64,000 nucleotides of DNA from Sphingomonadales bacterium Ga0077559. GTDB lineage: Bacteria; Pseudomonadota; Alphaproteobacteria; Sphingomonadales; Sphingomonadaceae. A program made the translations under genes and the position numbers. The DNA lies in assembly GCA_001464315.1 (NCBI GenBank), contig LNFK01000044.1, positions 1 through 64,000 of the forward strand, read 5' to 3'. This document shows positions 45,381 through 56,557 of this stretch, piece by piece. The notes beneath the pieces were generated by a model. It was not told the origin of the DNA. It made no database searches and was given only the letters and a program-made list of their open reading frames with translations. The stretch's first letter is position 1; each line of letters begins with the position of its first letter.

Positions 45381-45917
45381 ATGGGCAGAACAATCTTGGT
45401 GTACGGCGTCATCGCTGGCGTCACCGTTGCACTGCTAATGCGCGTCGCAATGGCGTTGTTCCCAGAGGGCGGCACCGGCGGCATGGTCGCTGGATTTTCG
45501 TCGATGATTATCGCGCTGACCTTCGTGTTCATTGGCATGAAGCGCTACCGCGATGTCGAGCTCGGTGGTGTCATTCATTTTAGCAAAGCGCTCGCGGTGG
45601 GTTTCGGGATTGCTGCGATTGCGACGGTACTTTATGTCGCCGCGTGGGAGCTTTATCTCTATTTCACAAACTATACTTTCATGGATGAGTATACGCGTAT
45701 CGCTTTGAAGCAGGCCAAGGAGGCTGGTAAAACGGTGGGCGAAATTGCAGCGTTGGCTAAAGAAATGGATGGCTTCAAGGCACTGTATGCCGACCCAATC
45801 AGCCGGATGGCGGTCACCGCTACGGAAATTTCGCCAGTCGCCATTCTGATGCCACTCTTATCGGCGACGTTACTCCGCAATAGCCAGTTCATGCCGGCAA
45901 AGGCAGCAATCGTTTGA
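45381..45917 (+). CDS. DUF4199 membrane protein
   Basis: 178 residues with four hydrophobic segments: residues about 4-25, 34-52 (AGFSSMIIALTFVFIG), 70-95 (ALAVGFGIAAIATVLYVAAW), and one near 150. It shows the family pattern GMKRYRDVELGGVIHFSKA. Function unknown. It follows the membrane LuxR gene on the same strand. AGGGAGAAGG lies just before its ATG. Confidence 0.8.
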   Translation: MGRTILVYGVIAGVTVALLMRVAMALFPEGGTGGMVAGFSSMIIALTFVFIGMKRYRDVELGGVIHFSKALAVGFGIAAIATVLYVAAWELYLYFTNYTFMDEYTRIALKQAKEAGKTVGEIAALAKEMDGFKALYADPISRMAVTATEISPVAILMPLLSATLLRNSQFMPAKAAIV

Positions 45918-45947
45918 AAATGACTGCCACCTTATGCACAAAGCGAC

Positions 45948-47350
<1,403 letters not shown>

Positions 47351-47409
47351 TCACAACGCGCGTGCGGCCACTTATCAGGCGCTTAAATAAAGGCTTCAGG
47401 GATATTTTC

Positions 47410-47727
47410 ATGACAAAAATCACGGTTATTTCACGCGACGGCGAAGGCCGCGAAGTCGAAGCAGAAGCTGGCCTTTCGTTGATGGAAGTCATCCGCGACA
47501 ATGGTTTCGATGAACTGCTCGCTCTGTGCGGTGGTTGCTGCTCATGCGCGACCTGCCATGTGCATATTGACCCTGCGTTCGCCGACCGTTTGCCAAAAAT
47601 GGGCGAGGACGAAAACGACCTGCTCGACAGCACCGACCACCGCAACGAAACGTCGCGCCTGTCGTGCCAGATTCCGGTCAGCGACGCGCTCGACGGGCTG
47701 ATAGTGACGATCGCACCCGAAGACTAA
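47410..47727 (+). CDS. [2Fe-2S] ferredoxin
   Basis: A 105-residue adrenodoxin-type ferredoxin. Cluster ligands: [16 protein letters not shown] (about residues 38-53) with the fourth Cys in [15 protein letters not shown] (about residue 86). Acts as a soluble electron carrier, for example for cytochrome P450 or in Fe-S assembly; the partner is unknown. Starts at the ATG at 47410 ([11 protein letters not shown]). Divergent from trxB, convergent with the nucleoside transporter (4-base overlap). Confidence 0.92.
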   Translation: MTKITVISRDGEGREVEAEAGLSLMEVIRDNGFDELLALCGGCCSCATCHVHIDPAFADRLPKMGEDENDLLDSTDHRNETSRLSCQIPVSDALDGLIVTIAPED

Positions 47728-48989
47728 ACGGCGGTCACCAACCCGATCATCGCCCCTGTCATCGCGGAGGCGAGATTGCCCGCGACCCAGCTTTTCATGC
47801 CTAGTGATGCCGCTTCGGCGCGGCGCGCGGGACATAAGGTGCCGATGGTTGATACCAGCAACCCGACGCTGGCAAGGTTAGCAAAGCCGCACAAGGCATA
47901 GGTAACAATTAGCTTGCTGCGCGGACCCAGCGTTCCGTCGGCGAGCGCCGCCATGTCGAGATAGGCGACATATTCGTTCAATATCGCCTTGGTCCCCATC
48001 AATCCGCCAGCCGCCCCAGCCTCGTTCCACGGCACGCCGACGGCCCACATCAACGGCGCGAATAGCCAGCCGAACGTCCGGCGCAGGGTCAGCGGATCGC
48101 CGTCGATTAATGGCAACACGGTGAGTATCTGGTCAACCAGCGCCACCAGCGCAAACACCACGATGATGATGCCGATGACCGCAAGGAACAATTGAACCCC
48201 GTCCATCGTCCCGGTGATCACCGCGTCGATGCTGCTTTCATATTTCAGGCTTGTGTCATAGGGGTCCATCTGCGTGTCGCCGTCACCTGGCACCATCAAC
48301 CGCGCGATCAGGATCGATGCGGGCAGCACGATCAACGAAGCTGAAATCATATGGCCAACAGCGTCGGGAACGGTTTTGGACAGAGTTTGGGCGTACAAAA
48401 TCAAGATCGCGCCCGAGATTGTCGACATCGCCAGCACCATGACCATGAACAATTCACTTCGGCTCATTTTTTCAAAATAGGCGCGCACGACCAGAGGCGC
48501 TTCGACGACGCCCAGGAAGATATTGGCTCCCGCGCTCAAACCCACGACGCCGCTCACACCCATGGTCTTCTGCATTGCCCAGCTCAGCCCGCGCACGACG
48601 AAGGACAATATTTTCCAGTGCCATAGCAACGCGGCCAGCGCGGAAAACACAATCACCAACGGCAAGATCTGGAACGCAATGACGAGAGGCGCTTGCGCTC
48701 CTTCCTTCAAAACAAACGGCAACTCGCCGCCGCCGGTATAGCCGAACATGTAGCTGGAGCCGACTAAAGTCGCTTTTTCAATCGCAGTCACGGCGTAGTT
48801 GGCGAGCATGATCACGTCCCAGACAAAGGGCACGCGCACGATCACCAATGCGATCAGGATTTGCAAAAGCAACGCCCCGCCGACCCAGCCCCAGCCGGGG
48901 AACGCCTTGCGCTGCTCGGACAATCCCCACGCCATCAGCAGGATCGCCGAGATCCCAATCAGCCCCTGCAATTGCTGGAGCAAAGCCAT
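47724..48989 (-). CDS. Concentrative nucleoside transporter (NupC/CNT family)
   Basis: 421 residues with about ten membrane segments. The three CNT domains are visible: the N-terminal helices, the gate region, and the nucleoside-transporter C-domain. Signature stretches [20 protein letters not shown] (about residues 153-172) and the C-terminal [20 protein letters not shown] belong to the Na+- or H+-coupled uptake family. Overlaps the Nudix gene by 1 base, so the two are cotranscribed; nucleotide salvage is the plausible theme. Confidence 0.92.
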   Translation of the reverse strand: MALLQQLQGLIGISAILLMAWGLSEQRKAFPGWGWVGGALLLQILIALVIVRVPFVWDVIMLANYAVTAIEKATLVGSSYMFGYTGGGELPFVLKEGAQAPLVIAFQILPLVIVFSALAALLWHWKILSFVVRGLSWAMQKTMGVSGVVGLSAGANIFLGVVEAPLVVRAYFEKMSRSELFMVMVLAMSTISGAILILYAQTLSKTVPDAVGHMISASLIVLPASILIARLMVPGDGDTQMDPYDTSLKYESSIDAVITGTMDGVQLFLAVIGIIIVVFALVALVDQILTVLPLIDGDPLTLRRTFGWLFAPLMWAVGVPWNEAGAAGGLMGTKAILNEYVAYLDMAALADGTLGPRSKLIVTYALCGFANLASVGLLVSTIGTLCPARRAEAASLGMKSWVAGNLASAMTGAMIGLVTAV

Positions 48990-49774
48990 TAACCGCGCAT
49001 GGCCTTGTCGAACGATTCCTCAAGCACCGGATAGCCATGGCCATCGGGAATGCACAGCCAGTTGCCGTCCTCGCGTTTGTCGACATAGGTCAGCACGGTG
49101 GACACCGGATGTTCCGCAGCATGCGCTGCCGCTGCATCGAAGCTGCCAAACATTGCCAGCCGCTCCAAATTGCGCCGCGTTGGGAAGATTAGCTTTATCT
49201 TTCCTTCATCGGCACAATCGAGCGCCTCCGCCGCGCTAGCCCAGAACAGCGCGCGGTTTTCGGTGTGGTCGACAGTCGCCAACGGCGTCGTATTGCCTGC
49301 ATCGACCAGATAGAAACGCGTATCAAAAACGCGGCTAGCGCCCTCAAAAGCCGGAGGCCGCCAGCGCGACCAAGGCACGAGCTGTTCGAAATCAGGCGTC
49401 CAGTTGTGGCGGGTGCAAATCACCTGCAGGCTATCGCCATTATGCAGTTCGGCGCGCGCATCGCCGCAATCGGCTGGATCGGTCACACCCTTCAGCCCCA
49501 ACGCCAGCCCCGCTTCTTCAATCGTCTCGCGGATCGCCGCCAGCCGCGCCGCCGCTTCATCAAGCGGCAATGGCCCGCCCAGCATTTCGGCATAATCGAA
49601 ATCGGCTGGATCGACCTTCCCACCCGGAAATACCGCAGCGCCGCCAGCAAAAGCCATCGCTTTGATCCGCTCGACCATCAGCAGCAACGGCGCGCCGCCA
49701 TCGGGGTTCTCGCGGAATATCACCATCGTGGCGGCGGGGGTAGCGACGGGTTGGGGAATGGTTTCTGAAGGCAT
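48989..49774 (-). CDS. NUDIX hydrolase with expanded Nudix box
   Basis: 261 residues. The Nudix box is split: VFPGGKVDPADFDYAEM then a spacer and ETIEEAGLALGL (REtxEExG core in IRETIEEAG). The spacing between the glycine and the REx2EE motif is longer than the classical seven residues, as in NUDT7/NUDT19-like CoA-diphosphatases. Substrate not known. Upstream partner of a nucleoside transporter. Start at the ATG at 49774. Confidence 0.87.
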   Translation of the reverse strand: MPSETIPQPVATPAATMVIFRENPDGGAPLLLMVERIKAMAFAGGAAVFPGGKVDPADFDYAEMLGGPLPLDEAAARLAAIRETIEEAGLALGLKGVTDPADCGDARAELHNGDSLQVICTRHNWTPDFEQLVPWSRWRPPAFEGASRVFDTRFYLVDAGNTTPLATVDHTENRALFWASAAEALDCADEGKIKLIFPTRRNLERLAMFGSFDAAAAHAAEHPVSTVLTYVDKREDGNWLCIPDGHGYPVLEESFDKAMRG

Positions 49775-49849
49775 GCCGCCTAACAAGCATGATTAGGCGG
49801 CGTAAAGAAGCGGAAACTTAATCCGGTGGTTAAACTGGCTGCGAAATTT

Positions 49850-49880
49850 TTTCGAAGGGTTTTTGTGCTACATACGTATT
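49850..49880 (+). promoter_or_regulatory. Putative ECF-type promoter in front of the sigma gene
   Basis: TTTCGAAGGGTTTT (49850-49863), then 11 bases, then CGTATT. The identical 14-mer with the same 11-base distance to CGT is found before the secreted-protein gene at 51.3 kb. Two such sites flanking the same sigma/anti-sigma pair strongly suggest that this sigma factor recognises its own promoter; CGT is a usual ECF -10 core. Sigma assignment is inference. Confidence 0.65.
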
Positions 49881-49912
49881 ATCAGTGAACTTCGGTTTTT
49901 CAGGTGTTCCGA

Positions 49913-50488
49913 ATGCAGCAGGCGGTCAAACCGGCCATAGAGAATGACGATGATCTGGTTGATCGCATAGCCGCGCGCGACCACGCCGCGATGCGTCTCG
50001 CCGCCGACCGTCATGCTGCATTGGTGTGGCGTATCGCCTACCGGATGCTCGGCGATGCGACCGAGGCTGAAGATATCGCGCAAGAGTCGCTGCTAAAGCT
50101 CTGGAATCATGCTGATCGATGGCAAGAAGGCGGGGGGGGAATTGCCCCCTGGCTGAAAAAGGTTACGGTCAACCAGTGCCTCGACCGCTTACGCCGCAAA
50201 CGCTTTGCCAGCGACGAGGAAGTGCCCGAGCGCGAAGACGACAGCCCACTCGCTGACCGCCAGATCGAAGCGGTCGAAACCGGACAGGCGGTGAAGGATT
50301 GCATCGAGTCGTTGCCGGACCGGCAGCGTGCTGCGGTGATCCTGACATATTATGAAGAGCAGCCAAACCAAGGAGCTGCGGAAAGTTTGGAAATGCAATT
50401 GAAGGCCTTTGAATCTCTGCTGTTCCGTGCGCGCGCTTCGCTGAAGGGCTGCGTCGAGCGCAAGGGCGTTTTGGGGGCCGGGCGGTGA
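49913..50488 (+). CDS. ECF-family RNA polymerase sigma factor
   Basis: A 191-residue sigma-70 factor with regions 2 and 4 only. Region 2: VDRIAARDHAAM and MLGDATEAEDIAQESLLKLWNHA (about residues 45-67). Region 4: DCIESLPDRQRAAVILTYY then EEQPNQGAAESLEMQLKAFES, a proper sigma4 HTH. Predicted to direct RNA polymerase to a stress or envelope regulon. Overlaps the next gene through GTGA, the usual sigma/anti-sigma coupling. ATG at 49913 is preferred over GTG at 49904. Confidence 0.88.
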   Translation: MQQAVKPAIENDDDLVDRIAARDHAAMRLAADRHAALVWRIAYRMLGDATEAEDIAQESLLKLWNHADRWQEGGGGIAPWLKKVTVNQCLDRLRRKRFASDEEVPEREDDSPLADRQIEAVETGQAVKDCIESLPDRQRAAVILTYYEEQPNQGAAESLEMQLKAFESLLFRARASLKGCVERKGVLGAGR

Positions 50489-51231
50489 CCGAGCCTGCAT
50501 TCTCCCCCGAAATGGAAAAGGCGCTGGACGCCTATGTTGTGCCACCAGTTCCCGCCGGATTATCCGACCGCCTGATGGCGCGCATTGCCAGTGGCGACAC
50601 CGGACCTGTCGATACAGCCACACCGCGGCCAATGCCAAGTCGATGGACAGCCAGCCCATGGCGGCGGACGAGCCGGATTGTCGGCTCGGTCGCGTTGTTC
50701 TCGCTGGCCACGGCGACGGCGGCGGCATCAGGGGTCTTCGGCCGTCCAGTCTATGTCCCCGGCGTCAGCGAAGCTTTGATCGAAGCGAAAATCGTTGAAG
50801 CACCTGCACCAAAGATCAAACCCAAAGTCGAGATGGTTGCCAAACCGAAAGCCGTCACTCCCGCCACCGCGCCGCTACCGGCCACTGGCAGCGCCGCGAT
50901 TGTCAGCCGCGTCACCGAACTGCGGAGTGACCCTGAATATGCCAAGCTGCCCCCGCGCGAACGACTGAGGGTGGCGGGCAAAGAGGTCCGCAAAATGGTC
51001 CGCTCAGGCGAAGCGAGCCGCGAAGACGTCCGCGCCGCCGTTCGCGAACTCGCCGAGGATGCGGATCCAGCGACTAAAGAAGCGTGGCGCAAAGCCGCCG
51101 CCGACCGCCGCGAAAAACGGCTGGAACGGCGCGAAGCCGTACGCAAGGCCACGCCCGAAGAACGTGCAGAGATGCTGCAATCCTTGCGCGAACGGCGGCA
51201 AGTGCGGTTGAACGAAACACCGCCCGAATAA
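50485..51231 (+). CDS. Probable anti-sigma factor (single-span membrane protein)
   Basis: 248 residues. A cytoplasmic N-terminus (residues 1-65, MEKALDAYVVPPVPAGLSDR) and one membrane helix (about residues 67-88, IVGSVALFSLATATAAASG). The periplasmic part is Lys/Glu/Arg-rich and probably coiled-coil (KEVRKMVRSGE and REKRLERREAVRKATPEERA). No known sensor domain. Starts with GTG overlapping the sigma stop (GTGA), a normal arrangement for a cognate anti-sigma factor. Function inferred from position and topology. Confidence 0.68.
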   Translation: MTEPAFSPEMEKALDAYVVPPVPAGLSDRLMARIASGDTGPVDTATPRPMPSRWTASPWRRTSRIVGSVALFSLATATAAASGVFGRPVYVPGVSEALIEAKIVEAPAPKIKPKVEMVAKPKAVTPATAPLPATGSAAIVSRVTELRSDPEYAKLPPRERLRVAGKEVRKMVRSGEASREDVRAAVRELAEDADPATKEAWRKAAADRREKRLERREAVRKATPEERAEMLQSLRERRQVRLNETPPE

Positions 51232-51262
51232 TTTCGAAGGGTTTTGCACTGTCGTCCGTTTC
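51232..51262 (+). promoter_or_regulatory. Second copy of the putative ECF promoter
   Basis: TTTCGAAGGGTTTT (51232-51245), 11 bases, then CGTTTC. It begins in the base right after the anti-sigma stop codon and lies 56 bases before the start of the secreted repeat-protein gene, a sensible promoter distance. Confidence 0.65.
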
Positions 51263-51317
51263 GGTTTCAGGCGCAGGGAAAATTTCCCTCCCTCACAAAA
51301 TCGCAAGGAGAATGGAC

Positions 51318-51848
51318 ATGAAAACTCTGATCATTTTACCGCTGGCGGCGTTAGCAATGACTGCATCGGCAAACGCCGAGACTAGCCGGACAACGACCAT
51401 CGAAAAGCCCAAGGGTACCGCGACGAAGGCGGTAACCCGCGACAATGGCAACCTGACCGTTGATGCGTCCGCCACGCGCAAAAGCGACGGCGCGACCGCC
51501 GCCCGCAACCGCGAACGGACGCGGACCGAAGACGGTATCAGCGGCAGCGGCTCGCAAACCGGCTTTGGCGGCAAGACGCGCAGCTACGACTATGACCGGA
51601 CGCGAACCGAGGACGGCTGGACCACCACCGGCAGCGCCACCGACAAGCAAGGCCGCGCATATCAATATGACGCCTATGGCCGCAAAACCGACACCGGTCG
51701 CGAGAACAGCCGCAACATCACCCGCGACGGCGCGCAGGTCTACAACCGCACCGGCAACATCAGCCGCACCAACGGCCAAATTCAGCGCAACGTCAATGTC
51801 ACCCGCGATCCCAGCTTCAAGCCGCGTAAGGCACCGCGACGCCGCTAA
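51318..51848 (+). CDS. Secreted Thr/Arg/Gly repeat-rich protein, probable target of the ECF sigma
   Basis: 177 residues. Signal peptide (LIILPLAALAMTASANA, cut before ETSRTT), then a polar, low-complexity mature part with recurring RTRTEDG (twice), DRTRTEDG and NITRDGAQVYNRTGNISRTN-like elements of about 20-30 residues. The repeats suggest a beta-stranded or disordered envelope protein. No family recognised. The ATG at 51318 has AAGGAG 7 bases upstream. The shared motif with the sigma gene makes it a likely member of the sigma regulon. Confidence 0.62.
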   Translation: MKTLIILPLAALAMTASANAETSRTTTIEKPKGTATKAVTRDNGNLTVDASATRKSDGATAARNRERTRTEDGISGSGSQTGFGGKTRSYDYDRTRTEDGWTTTGSATDKQGRAYQYDAYGRKTDTGRENSRNITRDGAQVYNRTGNISRTNGQIQRNVNVTRDPSFKPRKAPRRR

Positions 51849-51971
51849 CCCGAGTTGCTGCGCGCCGCCCCCGCACTCACCGGCGCGCAGCATACCCGAT
51901 GTAAAGTCTGGCCCACCAATATTGCGCCAAGGCGCATAACGTGGCAGCCTCTTGCCTCGGAGGCGCAATAT

Positions 51972-52577
51972 ATGGGCATTATCGAAATACTGGGCCTCGC
52001 TGGAAGCCTCAGTCTCTTATCAGGCTGGCGGTTCTACTTGACGATTTTCGCTACTGGCCTCGCGATGCATTTCGATATCGTGCCATTGCCGGAAAATCTC
52101 GCGATGCTCGATGTCCTTGCAAGTCCTTGGGTGCTCGGCATCAGCGCAATTGGCGCAGTCGCCGAATTCTTCGCCGACAAAATCGCCTGGCTCGATTCGA
52201 TATGGGATGGGCTTCACACGCTCGTCCGCCCAGTTGGCGGCGCTTTACTGGCGCTTGCTGTGGTCGATAGTTCCGACCCGACATGGCAGGTCATCGCCTT
52301 TCTGCTCGGCGGCGGCGCGGCGCTGGCCAGCCATGCGACCAAATCGACTGCTCGTGCAGCGGTCAATACCAGCCCCGAACCATTCAGCAATGTCGTGGTC
52401 TCGACAATCGAGGATGTTGCCACCGGCGGTCTGCTCGTGCTCGCCTTTGCCAACCCCGTCGCGGCGCTGGTTATTGCGGTGAGCCTGCTGGCGCTGGCGA
52501 TATGGGGGCTGTGGGCGGGTTACCGGGCGTTTCGGCGTGTGTTTCCAAAGCCAGTTGCAGGGCAGACGCGGCAGTAG
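51972..52577 (+). CDS. DUF4126 membrane protein
   Basis: 201 residues with five or six hydrophobic segments. Typical of DUF4126: MGIIEILGLAGSLSLLSGWR at the start, then VAEFFADKIAWLDSIWDGLH (about residues 64-83) and a long C-terminal membrane part (ALVIAVSLLALAIWGLWAGY). Function unknown. Its last 107 bases overlap, antisense, the 3' end of the L,D-transpeptidase-like gene. Confidence 0.83.
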   Translation: MGIIEILGLAGSLSLLSGWRFYLTIFATGLAMHFDIVPLPENLAMLDVLASPWVLGISAIGAVAEFFADKIAWLDSIWDGLHTLVRPVGGALLALAVVDSSDPTWQVIAFLLGGGAALASHATKSTARAAVNTSPEPFSNVVVSTIEDVATGGLLVLAFANPVAALVIAVSLLALAIWGLWAGYRAFRRVFPKPVAGQTRQ

Positions 52578-53439
52578 TGCCGGTTCCTTGTGCAAACGTC
52601 ACATTCGCATTTGGAACCGGGATGATCGGCTTGGGCAATTCACCGCTATATCCCGCATAAATAAACCCGCCATTTTCCAGCGTTTCCAAGATCATTTCGC
52701 GCTTGTCGGGTTCCACCACAAAGCAGCCTTCGCTCGAGCCCGGCCGGCCCTTATTCGCGATATATTCGGCGTTGAAATAGCGTCGCCGCTCGGGCTGATA
52801 ACTGTGCACCACGATATCGCGGTACCGCATCTGATTGTTCGAGGGCTCCAACCCGTCGAGCCGAAGTGACAGGCCGTTGATGCCGATATAGCGCTCGGCC
52901 CCGATTGCCGCGCCGAGCGAGGATGACAGGCTGTTATAGACATTGCTGAATATCGTCGCATAGCCGTCATCATCAGGGTCCGAACCGATGCCATGCGCGA
53001 CCACTATCGGGCTGTCGATGCCATCCCCATCCCTCAAATCGACGCGATACAAGCGCGGCTCGCGGCTATGCTTGGCAAAATCGACGACGACGATAACGGC
53101 GGGACCCTTTGATCGGCCATAAGAACAATAATAGTTGCGATATTTTTCGACTGCGGTGTCGAACAATTTGCCATCTAGTCGCCGCGATGGCGACCCTATT
53201 GCGCCATAATAGCCATAGGAAATCGCCTGGGCCGATAGCCCGAGAGAGGCGCAGTCAATCTGCGGCCGGGGCGGCTTGACATAAACAGGGAGCGCGGACG
53301 CACCATCACCAGTGCCCGATGTAAAGACAGGCTGAGCAGCAGGCACAGGCGGCGCGACCACCTCCTGCGCGAAAAGCGGCGCGGCGGCGAAAAGCAGTGA
53401 TAGTAATGCAAAAACCTTGGTCAAAATCTCGTCCATCAA
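52471..53439 (-). CDS. Murein L,D-transpeptidase catalytic-domain protein
   Basis: 322 residues, with a signal peptide (VFALLSLLFAAAPLFAQ). It belongs to the L,D-transpeptidase-like family (YkuD-related, PF13645 type): HGIGSDPDDDGYATIFSN (about residues 145-162), DIVVHSYQPERRRYFNAEY and the catalytic cysteine in GRPGSSEGCFVVEP (about residues 235-248). The C-terminal 40 residues are Pro/Ala/Thr-rich and correspond to the antisense overlap with the DUF4126 gene. Should modify peptidoglycan cross-links in the periplasm. Confidence 0.83.
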   Translation of the reverse strand: MMDEILTKVFALLSLLFAAAPLFAQEVVAPPVPAAQPVFTSGTGDGASALPVYVKPPRPQIDCASLGLSAQAISYGYYGAIGSPSRRLDGKLFDTAVEKYRNYYCSYGRSKGPAVIVVVDFAKHSREPRLYRVDLRDGDGIDSPIVVAHGIGSDPDDDGYATIFSNVYNSLSSSLGAAIGAERYIGINGLSLRLDGLEPSNNQMRYRDIVVHSYQPERRRYFNAEYIANKGRPGSSEGCFVVEPDKREMILETLENGGFIYAGYSGELPKPIIPVPNANVTFAQGTGTTAASALQLALETHAETPGNPPTAPISPAPAGSPQ

Positions 53440-53586
53440 TCCGTTCAGATGTATAACGATGCGACCCTGTCTTTTGGTCCATTATGCTGCATTTGCGAGA
53501 TTCGGCAAGATCAGGCGAAACCCTGCCTTGTAAATCTTTGCCGTAAGCGCCATTTTCCTCCCACTTGCGCGCTCTTGCGTTTATAG

Positions 53587-53601
53587 AACAAATCTGGAAC
53601 A
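53587..53601 (+). promoter_or_regulatory. SOS (LexA) box of uvrA
   Basis: GAAC-AAATCTG-GAAC, a perfect match to the alphaproteobacterial LexA operator GAAC-N7-GAAC, ending 9 bases before the uvrA start codon. LexA binding here would block transcription until DNA damage. Confidence 0.87.
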
Positions 53602-53610
53602 ACGCCGAAC

Positions 53611-56556
53611 ATGTCCCTCACCCACATCAAGGTGCGCGGTGCGCGCGAGCATAATCTCAAAGGCGTCGATATCGACCTGCCGCGCGACAAGCTGATCGTG
53701 ATTACCGGGCTGTCAGGGTCGGGCAAATCCAGCCTCGCGTTCGATACCATTTATGCCGAGGGGCAACGGCGCTATGTCGAATCGCTGTCGGCCTATGCGC
53801 GGCAGTTCCTCGAGATGATGCAGAAGCCCGATGTCGAGCATATCGAGGGCCTCAGCCCCGCCATCTCCATCGAGCAGAAAACCACATCACGCAACCCGCG
53901 TTCGACCGTGGCGACCGTCACCGAAATATACGACTATATGCGGCTGTTGTGGGCGCGCGTAGGCGTCCCCTATTCGCCTGCGACCGGCCTGCCGATTACC
54001 GCGCAGACCGTCAGCCAGATGGTCGACCGCGTCATGGCTTTGCCCGAGGGCACGCGCGCCTTCCTGCTCGCGCCGGTGGTGCAGGGCCGCAAGGGCGAAT
54101 ATCGCAAGGAACTCGCCGAGTGGCAGCGCTCGGGCTATACCCGCGTGCGCATCGACGGCGAGCTTTACGCCATCGAAGAAGCTCCTGCGCTCGACAAGAA
54201 GTACAAGCATGATATCGAGGTTGTGGTCGACCGCATCGTCGTCAAGGACGGCATCCAGCAGCGGCTCGCCGAGAGTTTCGAGGCGGCGTTGAAACTGGCC
54301 GACGGGCTGGCGTTTGTCGACCTCGCCGACACCACAGTCGCCGAACTTGTGCCAAGCGCATTCGGCGAGGCGCGCGCGACGTTCACGCCCGCCCCAACAA
54401 ACGTCACCGGCGGCACGATGAAAGGCACCGGGCTCCCCGCCAACCGAATCGTCTTCTCCGAGAAATTCGCCTGCCCGGTCAGCGGCTTCACCATCGCCGA
54501 AATCGCGCCGCGGTTGTTCTCCTTCAATGCCCCGCAAGGCGCGTGCCCTGATTGCGATGGCCTCGGCGAGCGGCAGGAGTTTGACCCGCAACTCGTCGTC
54601 CCCAACGAGCATCTTAGTCTTAAAAAAGGCGCCGTCGTGCCGTGGGCGAAATCGAACCCGCCGTCCCCTTATTATATGCAGGTGCTGTCCAGCCTCGCCA
54701 AGGCCTATGACTTTAACCTCGACACACCGTGGGAGGACCTGCTTCCCGACCAGAAGCTCATTATCCTCCACGGCACCGGCGGGCTTCCGGTTGCGCTGAC
54801 CTTCAAGGACGGACGCAAGGAATATACGGTCAACAAGGCGTTCGAGGGCGTCATTGGCAATCTCAACCGCCGTCTGCTGCAAACCGACAGCGCGTGGATG
54901 CGCGAGGAGCTCTCGAAATACCAGACCTCGCAGCCCTGCGAAACCTGCCACGGCGCGCGGCTCAAACCCGAAGCGCTCAGCGTCAAGATCGCTGGCGTCG
55001 ACATCGCCACCCCTACCAAGATGAGCGTCGGTGATGCGCTCGTGTGGTTCGGCAATGTCGACCAGACGCTGACCAATCAGCAGCAGCAGATTGCCAAGGC
55101 GATCCTCAAGGAAATCAACGAACGGCTCGGCTTCCTCAACAATGTCGGGCTCGATTATCTCAACCTCGACCGCACCAGCGGCACCCTGTCCGGCGGGGAG
55201 AGCCAGCGTATCCGCCTCGCTAGCCAAATCGGCAGCGGCCTGTCGGGCGTGCTCTACGTCCTCGACGAACCAAGCATCGGCCTTCACCAGAAAGACAATG
55301 ACCGCCTGCTCGCGACGCTCCGCCGTCTGCGCGACCTTGGCAACACTGTCATTGTTGTCGAGCATGACGAAGACGCGATCCGCACCGCCGACTGGGTGGT
55401 CGATCTCGGCCCCGGCGCGGGCGTCCACGGCGGCACCGTCATGGCCGAAGGCACGCTCAAGCAGATCCTGAAAGCCAAGGGCAGCCTGACCGCCGATTAC
55501 CTCAACGGCACGCGCGAAATCGCGGTCCCGAAAACACGGCGCAAGGGCAACAAGAAGAAGCTGACCGTTCACAATGCGCGGGCCAACAACCTCAAAAACG
55601 TCACAGCGTCCATCCCGCTCGGCACCTTCTGCTGCATCACCGGCGTATCGGGGTCGGGCAAGTCGAGCTTCACCATCGACACGCTCTACGCATCGGCGGC
55701 GCGTAGCCTGAACGGCGCGCGTGTCATCGCAGGCGCGCATGACAAGATCACTGGCCTTGAGCATTGCGACAAGGTGATCGACATCGACCAGTCGCCCATC
55801 GGCCGCACGCCAAGGTCCAACCCCGCGACCTATACCGGCGCGTTCACCAACATCCGCGACTGGTTCGCTCAGCTGCCTGAAAGCGCGGCGCGCGGATACA
55901 AGCCGGGGCGTTTTTCGTTCAACGTCAAGGGCGGCCGCTGCGAAACCTGTAGCGGCGATGGGCTTATCAAGATAGAGATGCACTTCCTGCCCGACGTCTA
56001 TGTGACATGCGAGGAATGCAACGGCAAACGGTACAACCGCGAAACACTGGAGGTCAAATGGAAGGGCCTGAGCATCGCCGACGTGCTCGACATGACGGTC
56101 GAGGACGCGGTCGAGGTCTTCAAGGCCGTCCCCCCGATCCGCGACAAAATGGCAATGCTGGCCGAGGTCGGGCTTGGCTATGTCAAGGTGGGGCAGCAGG
56201 CAACGACATTATCGGGCGGCGAAGCGCAACGCGTCAAACTCGCCAAGGAACTGAGCCGGCGTAGCACCGGCCAGACGCTCTACATATTGGACGAGCCCAC
56301 CACCGGCCTGCATTTCGAGGATGTGCGTAAATTGCTGGAAGTCCTCCACCGCCTGGTCGAACAGGGCAACAGTGTGGTGGTGATCGAACATAATCTCGAC
56401 GTCATCAAGACCGCGGACTGGGTGATTGATTTGGGGCCGGAAGGCGGCGTCAAGGGTGGAGAGATTGTTGCGGAGGGGACGCCTGAGCAGGTGGCTAAGG
56501 AGCCGAAGTCGTATACCGGGCATTATCTGGCGCCTATGCTGGCGAAGGCGAAGTAG
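53611..56556 (+). CDS. uvrA: Excinuclease ABC subunit A
   Basis: 981 residues, full length. UvrA is the damage-scanning ATPase of nucleotide excision repair. First [23 protein letters not shown] (about residues 31-50), with the zinc module [13 protein letters not shown]; signature [16 protein letters not shown]; Walker [14 protein letters not shown]. Second [19 protein letters not shown], zinc motif [20 protein letters not shown] and [10 protein letters not shown], signature [15 protein letters not shown], Walker [16 protein letters not shown]. It has its own SOS box. Long open frames on the opposite strand are codon-bias shadows. Confidence 0.97.
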   Translation: MSLTHIKVRGAREHNLKGVDIDLPRDKLIVITGLSGSGKSSLAFDTIYAEGQRRYVESLSAYARQFLEMMQKPDVEHIEGLSPAISIEQKTTSRNPRSTVATVTEIYDYMRLLWARVGVPYSPATGLPITAQTVSQMVDRVMALPEGTRAFLLAPVVQGRKGEYRKELAEWQRSGYTRVRIDGELYAIEEAPALDKKYKHDIEVVVDRIVVKDGIQQRLAESFEAALKLADGLAFVDLADTTVAELVPSAFGEARATFTPAPTNVTGGTMKGTGLPANRIVFSEKFACPVSGFTIAEIAPRLFSFNAPQGACPDCDGLGERQEFDPQLVVPNEHLSLKKGAVVPWAKSNPPSPYYMQVLSSLAKAYDFNLDTPWEDLLPDQKLIILHGTGGLPVALTFKDGRKEYTVNKAFEGVIGNLNRRLLQTDSAWMREELSKYQTSQPCETCHGARLKPEALSVKIAGVDIATPTKMSVGDALVWFGNVDQTLTNQQQQIAKAILKEINERLGFLNNVGLDYLNLDRTSGTLSGGESQRIRLASQIGSGLSGVLYVLDEPSIGLHQKDNDRLLATLRRLRDLGNTVIVVEHDEDAIRTADWVVDLGPGAGVHGGTVMAEGTLKQILKAKGSLTADYLNGTREIAVPKTRRKGNKKKLTVHNARANNLKNVTASIPLGTFCCITGVSGSGKSSFTIDTLYASAARSLNGARVIAGAHDKITGLEHCDKVIDIDQSPIGRTPRSNPATYTGAFTNIRDWFAQLPESAARGYKPGRFSFNVKGGRCETCSGDGLIKIEMHFLPDVYVTCEECNGKRYNRETLEVKWKGLSIADVLDMTVEDAVEVFKAVPPIRDKMAMLAEVGLGYVKVGQQATTLSGGEAQRVKLAKELSRRSTGQTLYILDEPTTGLHFEDVRKLLEVLHRLVEQGNSVVVIEHNLDVIKTADWVIDLGPEGGVKGGEIVAEGTPEQVAKEPKSYTGHYLAPMLAKAK

Positions 56557-56557
56557 C

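Noticed and set aside
53887-55983. 698-codon open frame antisense to uvrA
   Set aside because: It mirrors the codon bias of uvrA, has no start signal and no recognisable domain; uvrA is complete and unambiguous.
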